Origin: Vogesella oryzae
Lineage (GTDB): Bacteria; Pseudomonadota; Gammaproteobacteria; Burkholderiales; Chromobacteriaceae
Direction: 5' to 3'
Assembly (NCBI RefSeq): GCF_902829295.1
Contig: NZ_CADEPL010000054.1
Location: 30,001 to 64,969 of the forward strand
Length of the DNA stretch: 34,969 nucleotides
The notes below the pieces were generated by a model. The model made no database searches, was not told where the DNA came from, and saw only the letters and a program-made list of their open reading frames with translations. Shown here one piece after another: positions 10,393-18,223 of the stretch. Positions within the stretch are counted from its first letter, which is position 1; the number at the start of each line of letters is the position of its first letter. The translations under genes were made by a program, and so were the position numbers.

Positions 10393-11181
10393 ATGACTGC
10401 TACCCCGCTCTACTGCGCCGAACCGGCGCGGCGCAACAGCGCGCAACAACTGGCCGAACGCTTTGCCCTGCCGCTGGTGAAACAGCGCCCGACCGAGGGC
10501 TATTGGCTGGAACTGGGGCCGGAACGGCTGGAGCTGCTGACCAGCGGCAAGCATGGCGCGGTGTATGCCGAATTCGTCGAGGGCGCCGCGCGCCATCGCC
10601 GCGAACAGGGCGGCGGCCGCGGCCAACCGGTGGCCAAGGCCATCGGCCTGAAAGGGGCCAAGGATTTGCCGCGGGTGGTGGACGCTACCGCCGGCCTCGG
10701 TGGCGACAGCTTCGTGCTGGCGACGCTGGGTTGCGAAGTCACCCTGCTGGAGCGCTCGCCGGTGGCCGCCGCACTGCTGTTCGATGCGCTGGAACGTGCG
10801 CGCTGGCACCCGGACACCATGGACATCGCCCGCCGCATGACGCTGGTGCACGCCGATGCCCGCCGCTGGTTGGCCGCACAGGCCGAACTGCCGCCGGAAC
10901 AGCGCCCGGAAGTGGTGTTTGTCGACCCGATGTTTCCGGACACCGACAAGAAAAGCGCCGCCGCCAAGAAAGGCATGCAGGCGTTCCAGCAGGTGATCGG
11001 CGACGACCTGGACAGCAGCGAGCTGCTGGCCGCCGCCATTGCCGCCGCCACCGTGCGCGTGGTGGTGAAGCGGCCGCAACGCGGCCCGGCCATTGCCGGC
11101 GTCAAGCCGTCGGTCGTGCTGGACGGCAAGTCCACCCGCTTCGACCTGTACGTGATCAAGGCGCTGCGGCCGCAAGGCTGA
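10393..11181 (+). CDS. rsmJ: RsmJ, 16S rRNA (guanine-1516-N2) methyltransferase
   Basis: 262 residues (E. coli RsmJ/YhiQ is about 250). It methylates N2 of G1516 in 16S rRNA using S-adenosylmethionine. The SAM-binding motif I is VVDATAGLGGDSFVLA (about 96-111), followed by acidic VTLLERSP. The catalytic motif is VVFVDPMFPD, in the place of the DPPY of N-methyltransferases, with the family-typical KKSAAAKKGMQ following. The ATG at 10393 has AAGGACA just upstream; the frame is open 14 codons earlier without support. It is monocistronic or leads into the thioesterase gene 111 bases downstream. A DUS-like copy sits directly after the stop codon at 11183. Confidence 0.93.
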   Translation: MTATPLYCAEPARRNSAQQLAERFALPLVKQRPTEGYWLELGPERLELLTSGKHGAVYAEFVEGAARHRREQGGGRGQPVAKAIGLKGAKDLPRVVDATAGLGGDSFVLATLGCEVTLLERSPVAAALLFDALERARWHPDTMDIARRMTLVHADARRWLAAQAELPPEQRPEVVFVDPMFPDTDKKSAAAKKGMQAFQQVIGDDLDSSELLAAAIAAATVRVVVKRPQRGPAIAGVKPSVVLDGKSTRFDLYVIKALRPQG

Positions 11182-11182
11182 T

Positions 11183-11191
11183 GCGGCCAAC
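11183..11191 (+). repeat. DUS-like repeat copy after rsmJ
   Basis: Full 10-mer TGCGGCCAAC at 11182-11191, overlapping the TGA stop of rsmJ by its first base region. It is a single copy with no inverted partner within 100 bases. Confidence 0.7.
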
Positions 11192-11292
11192 CCTGCGCAG
11201 GCAGCAAGCGCTGCGCTACACTGCCGCCCTTTTCGCACGCCCGTCATGGCGGCGGCGTGCCATTACCCGTCAATCCCTACTGGAGTCCGCTG

Positions 11293-11688
11293 ATGTCTGT
11301 GTTTGCCGTTGAATTCAAGGTGCGTGATTACGAATGCGATATGCAGGGCATCGTCAATAACGGGGTGTACTTCAACTACCTGGAGCACGCCCGCCACGAA
11401 TTCCTGCTGGCCAAAGGCATCGACTTTGCCGAACTGGCACGGCAGAACATCAATCTGGTGGTGGTGCGCTCCGAGCTGGACTACAAGGCCTCGCTGACCA
11501 GCGGCGACAAGTTCGAAGTCACCGTGGCGTTCGAGCCGGTATCGAAGGTGCGTTTCGGCTTCCGCCAGCAGGTGATTCGCAGCGCCGACCAGAAAGTGGT
11601 GCTGGAAGGGCTGGTGATCGGTACCGCCATCAACGAGCGCGGCCGGCCGGCGATTCCGGCGGAGTTCGCCGCCAGCCTGATGAACTGA
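11293..11688 (+). CDS. Acyl-CoA thioesterase, hotdog fold (YbgC / 4-hydroxybenzoyl-CoA thioesterase type)
   Basis: 131 residues, a single hotdog domain. The N-terminal segment VRDYECDMQGIVNNGVYFNYLEHAR is the hallmark of the 4HBT/YbgC family; Asp16 corresponds to the catalytic Asp, and the Asn-Tyr-Leu-Glu helix follows. Family members hydrolyse short-chain or aromatic acyl-CoAs in the cytoplasm. It is not in a tol-pal cluster, so the name ybgC is not used. The ATG at 11293 has GGAG at 11282-11285 with seven-base spacing, which decides the start over an in-frame ATG 12 codons earlier. A strong hairpin built from two DUS-like repeats terminates it. The physiological substrate is unknown. Confidence 0.88.
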   Translation: MSVFAVEFKVRDYECDMQGIVNNGVYFNYLEHARHEFLLAKGIDFAELARQNINLVVVRSELDYKASLTSGDKFEVTVAFEPVSKVRFGFRQQVIRSADQKVVLEGLVIGTAINERGRPAIPAEFAASLMN

Positions 11689-11715
11689 TTGCCGGCAGCG
11701 CGGCAAACACGACCC

Positions 11716-11740
11716 TGCGGCCAACGTTGGCCGCATTTTT
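11716..11740 (+). terminator. Terminator built from two head-to-head DUS-like repeats
   Basis: A perfect 20-base palindrome at 11716-11735 made of TGCGGCCAAC and its reverse complement, followed by TTTTT. Folded as RNA, it gives a seven-pair GC-rich stem with a six-base AACGTT loop. It ends the thioesterase transcript and faces the MFS gene stop at 11746. Confidence 0.75.
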
Positions 11741-11745
11741 CATGC

Positions 11746-13161
11746 TCACACGAAGCGTCGCTGCAGGCGCAGGAAGGTCGCCAGCACCAGCGCCAGCAAC
11801 GCCAGCAGCCAGAAGTAATCCTGTCCCGACTGCAGCACCAGCTGCGCCGGAGCGCTGGCCGGCAGCTCCGCCGCATGAGTCATGCTGCGCTGCTGCATGA
11901 TGATGACACCCCAGGACAGCCCGACCGCATTGGCGATCTCGCGCATGGCGTTCTTGACCTGGTAGGCGTGGCTGAACACTTTCTCATCCACCAGGCTGAA
12001 GGTAGCCGCGGCGGTGGTGCCGAGGAAAAACGGCATGAACAGGCTATGCAGCAGCAGCAAGCCGGCCACCAGCAACCACGGCGGGCTGTCCGGCCCGACC
12101 TGCGCCAGCAGCAGCGCCGCGGCGGCCAACATCAGCGCACCGGCCGACAGGTAGCGGCGCACATGCGGCCAGCGCACCATCAGCATCAGGTGAAAAATCG
12201 CGAACGGCAGCGCCAGCAGACCGGTCACGCTCAGCCAGATACCGCTGTGCAGCTGGTCCATGCCCAGTCCCTGCGCCATATACAGCGGCAGCACATAGGC
12301 ACTGCCGGACACCACTAGGTAGCCGATGCCATAGACCGCCATGCCCCACAGATAACGCTCGCTGGCAAAGTGGCGGTACGGCACCAGCGGCACGCGACGG
12401 CGCCATTCGTGGCGCAGGTACAGCAACAGCAGCACGCAGGCCACGCCGCCCAGCGCCCACAGGCTGGCGCCGCGGGTCCACAGCTCGAAACGGGCACGCT
12501 CCAGCACGAATTGCAGCAGGAACACGCCGCCGGCCAATAGCGCGATGCCGCGCGGGTGCAGCCGGTCCGGGCGCTCGTTTTCCACCGGCTCGTGCTCCGG
12601 CACCGCGCTGCGCACCACGAGATCGGCCAGCCACACCAGCGGCAGCATGATGAGGAACAAAGCCTGCCAGCCGGCCAGCGCCAGCAGCAGTGCCGCCAGT
12701 ATCGGCGCCAGGCCGGAACCCAGCATGATGCCGACCGGCAGGAACAGCATCGCCTGCAGGCGCTGCGGACCGCGGTAATGCATGATCTGCACCCGCGAGG
12801 CGGTAAAGAACGCCGCGCCGCCCAGCGCCTGCACCATGCGCGCGGCGATGAAGGCCGCCGGCGAAGCCGCCAGCGCGCTCAGCAGCGCGCCAGCGCCAAA
12901 CGCCAGCAGCGACCAGCGCAACATGCTGCGGTAACCCAGCCGCTGCACCAGCCAGCGGTGGCACAGAATCATCAGCACCGCCACCGCGGCATAGCCGGCC
13001 GCCGCCAGACTGAACTGCTGCGGCGTGGCGCCTACCCCCTGGCTGACGGCATGGGAGCCAAACGCCACCATCACGCTTTGCAGGTATTCCAGCAACACGA
13101 TCAGCGCGATGGCGAGGTGGTGGCGGGTGTATGGCGGGGCAAACAGCTTGGGTGCAGACAT
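11746..13161 (-). CDS. MFS drug-efflux-type transporter (DHA2-like)
   Basis: 471 residues and strongly hydrophobic, with roughly 12-14 membrane helices along the whole length. The N-terminal helix ALIVLLEYLQSVMVAFGSHAV and the motif A region after helix 2 (CHRWLVQRLGYRSMLRWSL) fit the major facilitator superfamily, and length and helix count suit the 14-helix DHA2 group. A cytoplasmic loop near 205-220 is charged. Such proteins export drugs or metabolites by proton antiport; the substrate cannot be read from the sequence. The ATG at 13161 begins MSAPKLF; an in-frame ATG 11 codons upstream is less likely, and neither has a good ribosome site. It is divergent from a LysR regulator with 83 bases between them, which suggests control by that regulator. 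Confidence 0.85.
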   Translation of the reverse strand: MSAPKLFAPPYTRHHLAIALIVLLEYLQSVMVAFGSHAVSQGVGATPQQFSLAAAGYAAVAVLMILCHRWLVQRLGYRSMLRWSLLAFGAGALLSALAASPAAFIAARMVQALGGAAFFTASRVQIMHYRGPQRLQAMLFLPVGIMLGSGLAPILAALLLALAGWQALFLIMLPLVWLADLVVRSAVPEHEPVENERPDRLHPRGIALLAGGVFLLQFVLERARFELWTRGASLWALGGVACVLLLLYLRHEWRRRVPLVPYRHFASERYLWGMAVYGIGYLVVSGSAYVLPLYMAQGLGMDQLHSGIWLSVTGLLALPFAIFHLMLMVRWPHVRRYLSAGALMLAAAALLLAQVGPDSPPWLLVAGLLLLHSLFMPFFLGTTAAATFSLVDEKVFSHAYQVKNAMREIANAVGLSWGVIIMQQRSMTHAAELPASAPAQLVLQSGQDYFWLLALLALVLATFLRLQRRFV

Positions 13162-13213
13162 GGTGGCGGGCAGCAGGCAACAACAATGCCGCAATTATCG
13201 GCAGCGCCTTACT

Positions 13214-13228
13214 ATCATGGAAATCGAT
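13214..13228. promoter_or_regulatory. Candidate LysR-type operator between the MFS gene and its regulator
   Basis: The dyad ATC-N9-GAT contains T-N11-A (T13215, A13227), the generic LysR box. It lies in the 83-base divergent gap, 17 bases before the regulator start. Weak by itself but well placed. Confidence 0.3.
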
Positions 13229-13244
13229 TGTTAACATACAGCTC

Positions 13245-14186
13245 ATGAACGAATTCGATTTTAGTCACGACGAACTGCGCCGCCTGGACCTCAACCTGCT
13301 GGTCGCCTTCGATGCGCTGATGCAGGAGCGCCATGTCAGCCGTGCCGCCGCGCGGCTGTATCTGGGCCAGCCGGCGATGAGCCATACGCTGGCCCGGCTG
13401 CGGCTGTTGCTGGACGACCCGCTGTTCGTGCGCAGCGGCAACCGCATGCAGCCCACCGCCCGCGCCTTGCAGCTGGCGCCGGCGGTGCGCGACTGGCTGC
13501 AACAGGCACGCCAGCTGTTGGCCGCACCGGCGGCATTCGATCCGGCCGCGGCCAACGCCAGCTTCCGGCTGGCGGCACCGGACGGCATGGAGGCGATGCT
13601 GTACCCGGCGCTGATCGCCACCCTGCGCCGGCAGGCGCCGGGCGTGCAGCTGCGTTCGCAATTGCTGGAAATCGACCAGCAACTGGCAGCGCTGGATAAC
13701 GACGAGGTCGACCTGCTGCTGACCGCCGCACCGCTGCCACTGCGTGACTGGCACAGCCGGCTGACGCTGCGCGAAACCGGCTTCAGCGCGGTGTATGCCC
13801 CCAGCCAGCTCAGCCTGCCGGCCGCACCGACGCTGGCCGACCTGGCGGCGGTGGAACAGGTGGTCAGCAGCTATCGCGGCACCGCCGCCGGGGTGGTGGA
13901 TCACCTGTTTGCCCAGCACGGGCTGTCGCGCCACATCGTGGCGCTGTCGGCCAGTCTGATGGCCATCGGCCACATCCTGCAGCAGGCGCCGCTGCTGTCG
14001 ATCCAGCCCACGCTGTACCTGCCGCTGTTCCGCCAGCAGGGCGACACCCGCAGCGTGCCGCTGCCGGCGGACATCAGCATCCGCATCGATCTGGTGTGGC
14101 ACCGCCGCAATGACGGCAACCCGCTGCATCGCTACCTGCGCGAATTGCTGATGGCGCAGTTTGCGCAGCTGTTCGCCGCTACCTGA
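13245..14186 (+). CDS. LysR-family transcriptional regulator
   Basis: 313 residues. The N-terminal winged helix-turn-helix is clear: LRRLDLNLLVAFDALMQERHVSRAAARLYLGQPAMSHTLARLR (about 10-53, recognition helix at QPAMSHTLARL). An effector-binding domain of about 220 residues follows, with PAPDGMEAMLYPALIATLRRQAPGV-like features of the PBP2 NodD/LinR-type subgroup. It probably binds a small molecule as a tetramer and controls the divergent MFS exporter and its own gene. The ATG at 13245 (MNEFDFSHDEL) is chosen because the helix-turn-helix starts about 10 residues in, as in the family. No good ribosome site is visible. The inducer is unknown. Confidence 0.9.
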   Translation: MNEFDFSHDELRRLDLNLLVAFDALMQERHVSRAAARLYLGQPAMSHTLARLRLLLDDPLFVRSGNRMQPTARALQLAPAVRDWLQQARQLLAAPAAFDPAAANASFRLAAPDGMEAMLYPALIATLRRQAPGVQLRSQLLEIDQQLAALDNDEVDLLLTAAPLPLRDWHSRLTLRETGFSAVYAPSQLSLPAAPTLADLAAVEQVVSSYRGTAAGVVDHLFAQHGLSRHIVALSASLMAIGHILQQAPLLSIQPTLYLPLFRQQGDTRSVPLPADISIRIDLVWHRRNDGNPLHRYLRELLMAQFAQLFAAT

Positions 14187-14226
14187 GCCGCCGCGCTTCA
14201 CACTTCGTCACAAATCGTCACGCAGA

Positions 14227-14255
14227 TTGTGCAAACCCCGGGTGGCAGTTATGGT
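14227..14255 (+). promoter_or_regulatory. Candidate sigma70 promoter of the glycine-zipper lipoprotein gene
   Basis: TTGTGC (14227-14232), 17-base spacer, TATGGT (14250-14255), giving a leader of about 30 bases before the ATG at 14292. Confidence 0.4.
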
Positions 14256-14291
14256 CAAATTGGCTGCTGCAATTTCAACAGGAACTCCGCC

Positions 14292-14759
14292 ATGACTACC
14301 CGTATCGTTGCCACCAGCCTGACCCTGCTGTCTGTCGCCCTGCTGGCTGGCTGCGCCAATATGTACAACTCCGACTCTGCCGCCGTGTACAGCAAGTCCG
14401 ATATGCGCCAGATCCACGAAGTGGAATACGGCAAGATTCTGGATGTGAAAAACGTGAAGATGGAAGGCGACAAGAATGACCTGCTGACCCTGGGCGGCAC
14501 CGCGCTGGGCGGCATTGCCGGCAGCAGCATCGGCCAGGGCCGCGGTTCGGCCGCCGGCGCGGTGCTCGGCGCCATGGTCGGTGGCATGGCCACCCAATCC
14601 ATGCAGCGCGGCGCCACCAAGGATGCCTACGAGCTGACGGTGCAGACCGACAAGGGCCGCACCATCTCCATCGTGCAGGAAGCTGATGTACCGCTGAGCG
14701 TCGGCCAGCGGGTGAAGATCATTACCGGCAACGGCACCGCCCGCATCATGCCGATGTAA
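14292..14759 (+). CDS. Glycine-zipper 2TM outer-membrane lipoprotein, SlyB/PcP-like
   Basis: 155 residues. The lipoprotein signal MTTRIVATSLTLLSVALLAGC has lipobox Cys21. The mature part has an acidic/Lys linker with the SlyB-type VEYGKILDVKNVKMEGD region, then a glycine zipper (TLGGTALGGIAGSSIGQG onward, to GAVLGAMVGGM, about 75-105), followed by a small beta-rich tail (YELTVQTDKGRTISIVQEAD). SlyB-type proteins sit in the outer membrane and respond to envelope stress. AGGA upstream (about 14279) supports the ATG at 14292. It is monocistronic, with its own promoter candidate and a hairpin after the stop. The name slyB is not assigned because several paralogues share this layout. Confidence 0.85.
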   Translation: MTTRIVATSLTLLSVALLAGCANMYNSDSAAVYSKSDMRQIHEVEYGKILDVKNVKMEGDKNDLLTLGGTALGGIAGSSIGQGRGSAAGAVLGAMVGGMATQSMQRGATKDAYELTVQTDKGRTISIVQEADVPLSVGQRVKIITGNGTARIMPM

Positions 14760-14765
14760 ACCCGC

Positions 14766-14793
14766 CGCCTGCCGCCACCTCCGGCGGCAGGCG
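14766..14793 (+). terminator. Hairpin after the glycine-zipper lipoprotein gene
   Basis: An 11-pair perfect stem (CGCCTGCCGCC at 14766-14776 with its complement at 14783-14793) and six-base loop, starting six bases after the stop. The T tract is weak, so termination efficiency is uncertain. Confidence 0.6.
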
Positions 14794-14872
14794 CTGTACT
14801 GCCTTTATCTCCCTGCATCCCCCCGCACCGTTTCTATACTTCCGGCACCTGCTGGCAGACAAGGAGACGGCC

Positions 14873-16501
14873 ATGCGCTTCCTCGACAATCTCGGCCTTC
14901 GCGCCAAATTCCTGGTCAACTTCCTCGGTAGCGGCGGCGTGCTGGTGCTCGCCATCCTGTACTGCCTGTGGCAGATCCAGGGTATCAGCCAGGAAACCCG
15001 CGGCATTACCGAAGGCGCGCTGCCATCGATACAGGCCGCCGCCGATATCAGCCAGCTGCGGCTGCGCTACCGTATCCGCAGCCTGGAGTACATGCTGTCC
15101 ACCCAGACCGACGAGCAGGCCAAGATGACCAAGTCGATGGCCGAACTGGATGCGTCACTGGGCAAGGCCTTCAAGAGCTACGAGCCGCTGATCGCCAGCG
15201 ATGAAGAGCGCCAGGTACACCAGCGCGCGGTACAGGCGGCGGTGGAATACCGCTCGGCGGTCGAGCAGGCCATCGCGCTGCGCGCCGCCGGGCAGGAAGA
15301 CGCCGCGCAGGCGTTGCGCAAGGGCGAGTGGGTGAAGCGCGCCAACTTCCTGCGCGACCAGACCGATGCGCTGAGCAAGCTCAATGCGGCCAACGCCCAG
15401 GCCGCCGGCGAGCGGGCGCAGGCATCGGCTAGCAGCAGCATCCGTAACGGCATGCTGGCCTTGCTGCTGGGCATCGTGCTGGCGCTGGTGCTGTCGCTGC
15501 TGATGGCACGGCGCATTGCCGGCCGGCTGTCACAGACCGTGGTGGCGGCCGGCCGCATCGCCGGCGGCGACTTGCGCGGCGAGTTGCCGCCGGGCAGCCG
15601 CGACGAAGTCGGCCAGCTGATCAAGGCCATGGCCGAGATGCAGCTGGCGCTGCGCGAAACCATGCTCGGCACCCGCCGCAATGCCGACTCGTTGCGCCAG
15701 TCGTCGCAAGACCTCAACGACTCGGTGCAGCGCATGGAACACGCGGTCGACCTGCAAAGCGAGGCCGCCGCCGGCATTGCGGCCAACGCCGAGGAGCTGA
15801 CCACCTCGATCAGCCATGTCGCCGACAGCACGGTGGAAGCCGCCGAGCAGACCTTCAACTCCGACCAGCAGGCTCGCCAGGGTTACGACGCGCTGCAGGG
15901 GCTGATCGGCCAGATCCGCTAGGTATCGCAAGTGGTGATGAGCGCCGCCGAGCGCATAGCCCAGCTGCAGGACGAATCGGCGCGCATTTCCGGCATCGTG
16001 GCGGTGATCCGCGATATTGCCGACCAGACCAACCTGCTGGCGCTGAATGCCGCCATCGAGGCGGCGCGCGCCGGCGAGCACGGCCGCGGCTTCGCCGTGG
16101 TGGCGGACGAGGTGCGCAAGCTGTCGGAGCGCACCGCGCAATCCACCAGCGAGATCGTGCAGATGGTGTCCGCCATCCAGCGCTCCATCGGCGAAGTGGT
16201 GCAGGAGGTCGGCAACAGCGTCAGCCTGAGCAACGACAGCGTCAACAATGCCCAGCAGGCCGGCGACACGCTTGCGCAGCTGCAGCAGATGTCGCAGCAG
16301 GTGGCCGGCATTGTCAACGAACTGAGCGCCGCGCTGCGGCAGCAGTCGATCACCTCCACCGAGGTGGCGCAGCGCATCGAGGTAGTAGTCAACCACGCCG
16401 AGGATGTCACCCACATTGCCCACCATGCCAGCGCCACCTCCGGCGTGATGCGCACCGTGGTGGCCGACATGGAAAAAAGGGCCGCCCGCTTCCAGGTCTA
16501 A
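14873..16501 (+). pseudogene. Methyl-accepting chemotaxis protein interrupted by an in-frame amber codon
   Basis: One continuous frame encodes a full chemoreceptor except for TAG at 15920-15922 (codon 350). The N-terminal 349 residues hold a membrane helix (about 13-35), a 4HB-type periplasmic domain (40-185), a second helix (about 192-213), HAMP (215-265) and the start of the signalling helices. After the stop, the same frame continues with [15 protein letters not shown], the conserved tip [20 protein letters not shown] and the rest of the MA domain, 192 codons to 16501. No C-terminal CheR/CheB pentapeptide is present. At this place homologues commonly have Gln or another helical residue, so a CAG-to-TAG transition is the simplest cause. 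GTG/ATG codons at 15932-15940 could restart a soluble signalling fragment. AAGGAG before the ATG at 14873 is intact. Recent decay, sequencing error and readthrough are all open. Confidence 0.85.
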
Positions 16502-16520
16502 GCCTTTCCCCTCCCCGCCG

Positions 16521-16550
16521 CGCCCGCGCCAGCCGCGGGCGTTGTCTTGT
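16521..16550 (+). terminator. Terminator after the chemoreceptor gene
   Basis: CGCCCGCG (16521-16528), five-base loop, CGCGGGCG (16534-16541), then the T-rich TTGTCTTGT. It lies 20 bases after the chemoreceptor stop. Confidence 0.6.
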
Positions 16551-16597
16551 CTGCGGCTCGACAAGGCCGGCGGCAGCCGCTATTCTCGCGCCCTTTT

Positions 16598-16626
16598 TTG
16601 CCTTACAAATCATAACTTTGTCTATA
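16598..16626 (+). promoter_or_regulatory. Candidate promoter close to the antiporter start
   Basis: TTGCCT (16598-16603), 17-base spacer, TCTATA (16621-16626) in the only AT-rich stretch here. It ends four bases before the ATG, so transcription would begin at or just after the annotated start (see findings). Confidence 0.3.
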
Positions 16627-16629
16627 CAA

Positions 16630-17943
16630 ATGATCGCGATACCTGTTGCAATTATCCTGATGCTGGCGCTGTCGCTGGCACGCGTCCATGTCGTCATCAG
16701 CCTGCTGCTGGCCTCGCTTGCCGGCGGCCTGCTCTCCGGCATGGATCTGGCACAAACCCTGGCCGCCTTCAACAAGGGCATCAGCAATGGCGCCTCGGTG
16801 GCGCTGTCGTATGCGCTGCTGGGCGCCTTTGCCGTCGCCATCGCCAAATCCGGCCTGCCGCATGCGCTGGCCGATGCCGCCGTGCGCCAGTTGCAGCACG
16901 GCAGCGGCAAGACGCGGCTGAAATGGCTGCTGATCCTGCTGCTGGCCTGCGTCAGCGTGATGAGCCAGAACCTGGTGCCGATCCACATCGCCTTTATCCC
17001 GCTGCTGGTACCGCCGCTGCTGTACGTGATGGCCAAGCTGCAGCTGGACCGCCGGCTGGTGGCCTGCGTGATCACCTTCGGCCTGACCACGCCCTACATG
17101 CTGTTTCCGGTCGGCTTTGGCGAAATCTTTCTGCAGCAGATCCTGCTGGGCAATATCAGCAAGGCCGGCATGGATGTGCAGGGCGTCAATGTGACGCACG
17201 CGATGGCGATTCCGGCCGCCGGCATGCTGGCCGGCCTGCTGCTGGCGGTGTTCGTCAGCTACCGCCGGCCGCGCCACTATGACCTTGGCCGCATCGAGAA
17301 CGTGGAGCGCACCCGCGTCAAACTCAGCCCTCGCGCGCTGTGGACCGCCGGCCTCGCCATCGTGGCGGCGTTTGCGGTGCAGCTGTACAGCGACTCCATG
17401 CTGCTGGGCGCGCTGGCCGGTTTCCTGCTGTTCCTCGCCAGCGGGGTGGTGAAGTGGCACGAAGCGGATAATGTGTTCAGCGACGGCATGAAGATGATGG
17501 CGATGATCGGTTTCATCATGATCAGCGCGCAGGGTTTTGCCGAAGTGCTGCAGGCCTCCGGCCAGATCGGCCCGCTGGTGCAAGCCTCGGCCGAGCTGTT
17601 CGGCCACAGCCGCGCGGCGGCGGCGTTCGTGATGCTGCTGGTCGGCCTGCTGGTAACGATGGGCATCGGCTCGTCGTTCTCCACCGTGCCGATTCTCACC
17701 GCCATCTATGTGCCCTTGTGTCTGCAGCTGGGCTTTTCGCCGCTGGCCACCGTGTCCATCATCGGCACCGCCGGTGCGCTGGGCGATGCCGGCTCGCCGG
17801 CGTCCGACTCCACGCTGGGGCCGACCTCGGGCCTGAACGTCGACGGCCAGCACGACCACATGCGCGATACCGTGCTGCCGACCTTCCTGCACTACAACAT
17901 TCCGTTGCTGCTGGCCGGCTGGATCGCGGCACAGGTGCTGTAG
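16630..17943 (+). CDS. Na+/H+ antiporter family permease (NhaC-like / YuiF type)
   Basis: 437 residues with about 11-12 membrane helices. The N-terminal region (MIAIPVAIILMLALSLARVHVVISL) and the GLTTPYMLFPVGFGEIF and IGSSFSTVPILTAIYVPLC segments fit the Na_H_antiport_2 + Na_H_antiporter architecture, with a second homologous half near GDAGSPASDSTLGPT. Members move Na+ or organic solutes (a histidine permease has been proposed for YuiF) across the inner membrane. Substrate and direction cannot be decided here. An in-frame TTG at 16618 would add four residues; neither start has a Shine-Dalgarno sequence. The gene is followed 10 bases after its stop by an inverted pair of DUS-like repeats. Confidence 0.85.
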   Translation: MIAIPVAIILMLALSLARVHVVISLLLASLAGGLLSGMDLAQTLAAFNKGISNGASVALSYALLGAFAVAIAKSGLPHALADAAVRQLQHGSGKTRLKWLLILLLACVSVMSQNLVPIHIAFIPLLVPPLLYVMAKLQLDRRLVACVITFGLTTPYMLFPVGFGEIFLQQILLGNISKAGMDVQGVNVTHAMAIPAAGMLAGLLLAVFVSYRRPRHYDLGRIENVERTRVKLSPRALWTAGLAIVAAFAVQLYSDSMLLGALAGFLLFLASGVVKWHEADNVFSDGMKMMAMIGFIMISAQGFAEVLQASGQIGPLVQASAELFGHSRAAAAFVMLLVGLLVTMGIGSSFSTVPILTAIYVPLCLQLGFSPLATVSIIGTAGALGDAGSPASDSTLGPTSGLNVDGQHDHMRDTVLPTFLHYNIPLLLAGWIAAQVL

Positions 17944-17953
17944 CGGCAAACCT

Positions 17954-17977
17954 GTTGGCCGCAGCCTTGCGGCCAAC
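17954..17977. terminator. Inverted pair of DUS-like repeats after the antiporter gene
   Basis: GTTGGCCGCA (17954-17963), GCCT loop, TGCGGCCAAC (17968-17977): a perfect ten-pair stem with a four-base loop. No T tract follows, so it is terminator-like in position and fold but may need a cofactor or act as an mRNA end stabiliser. Confidence 0.6.
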
Positions 17978-18016
17978 ATTGGCCTACAATGCGCGTTGAC
18001 CTAGCAAGGAACCGAT

Positions 18017-18220
18017 ATGGAATCCCGCCTTACCGAACTGGAAATCAAGGTTGCGCTGCAGGACGAGCTGCTGGATGCGCTGAACCTGACCATCGCGCGC
18101 CAGCAGCAGCAGATCGACCTGCTGCAGGAACAACTGCGCCACCTGTACCGCATGCAGCAAGCCGGCAGCCAGCTGGACGGGCAAGGCTCGCTGCGCGACG
18201 AAATCCCCCCGCACTACTAA
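18017..18220 (+). CDS. slyX: SlyX family protein
   Basis: 67 residues. A single amphipathic coiled-coil helix (about 1-48, heptads rich in Leu, Ile and Gln) is followed by a disordered tail ending PPHY, the diagnostic SlyX C-terminus. SlyX is a small cytoplasmic protein of unknown biochemical role, found next to slyD or alone. The ATG at 18017 is preceded by AAGGA (about 18006). TACAAT at 17985-17990 could be a -10 box, but no matching -35 is seen. It is the first of three tightly linked genes: the next start lies three bases after its stop. Confidence 0.9.
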   Translation: MESRLTELEIKVALQDELLDALNLTIARQQQQIDLLQEQLRHLYRMQQAGSQLDGQGSLRDEIPPHY

Positions 18221-18223
18221 GCC

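Noticed and set aside
10242-11312. A 356-codon frame overlapping rsmJ on the same strand
   Set aside because: Alternative frame of rsmJ; the methyltransferase motifs are in the other frame, which also has the ribosome site.
15920-15922. TAG as pyrrolysine or programmed recoding in the chemoreceptor
   Set aside because: No PYLIS-like structure or pyl genes were seen, and chemoreceptors are not known recoded proteins; a simple nonsense change is more likely.
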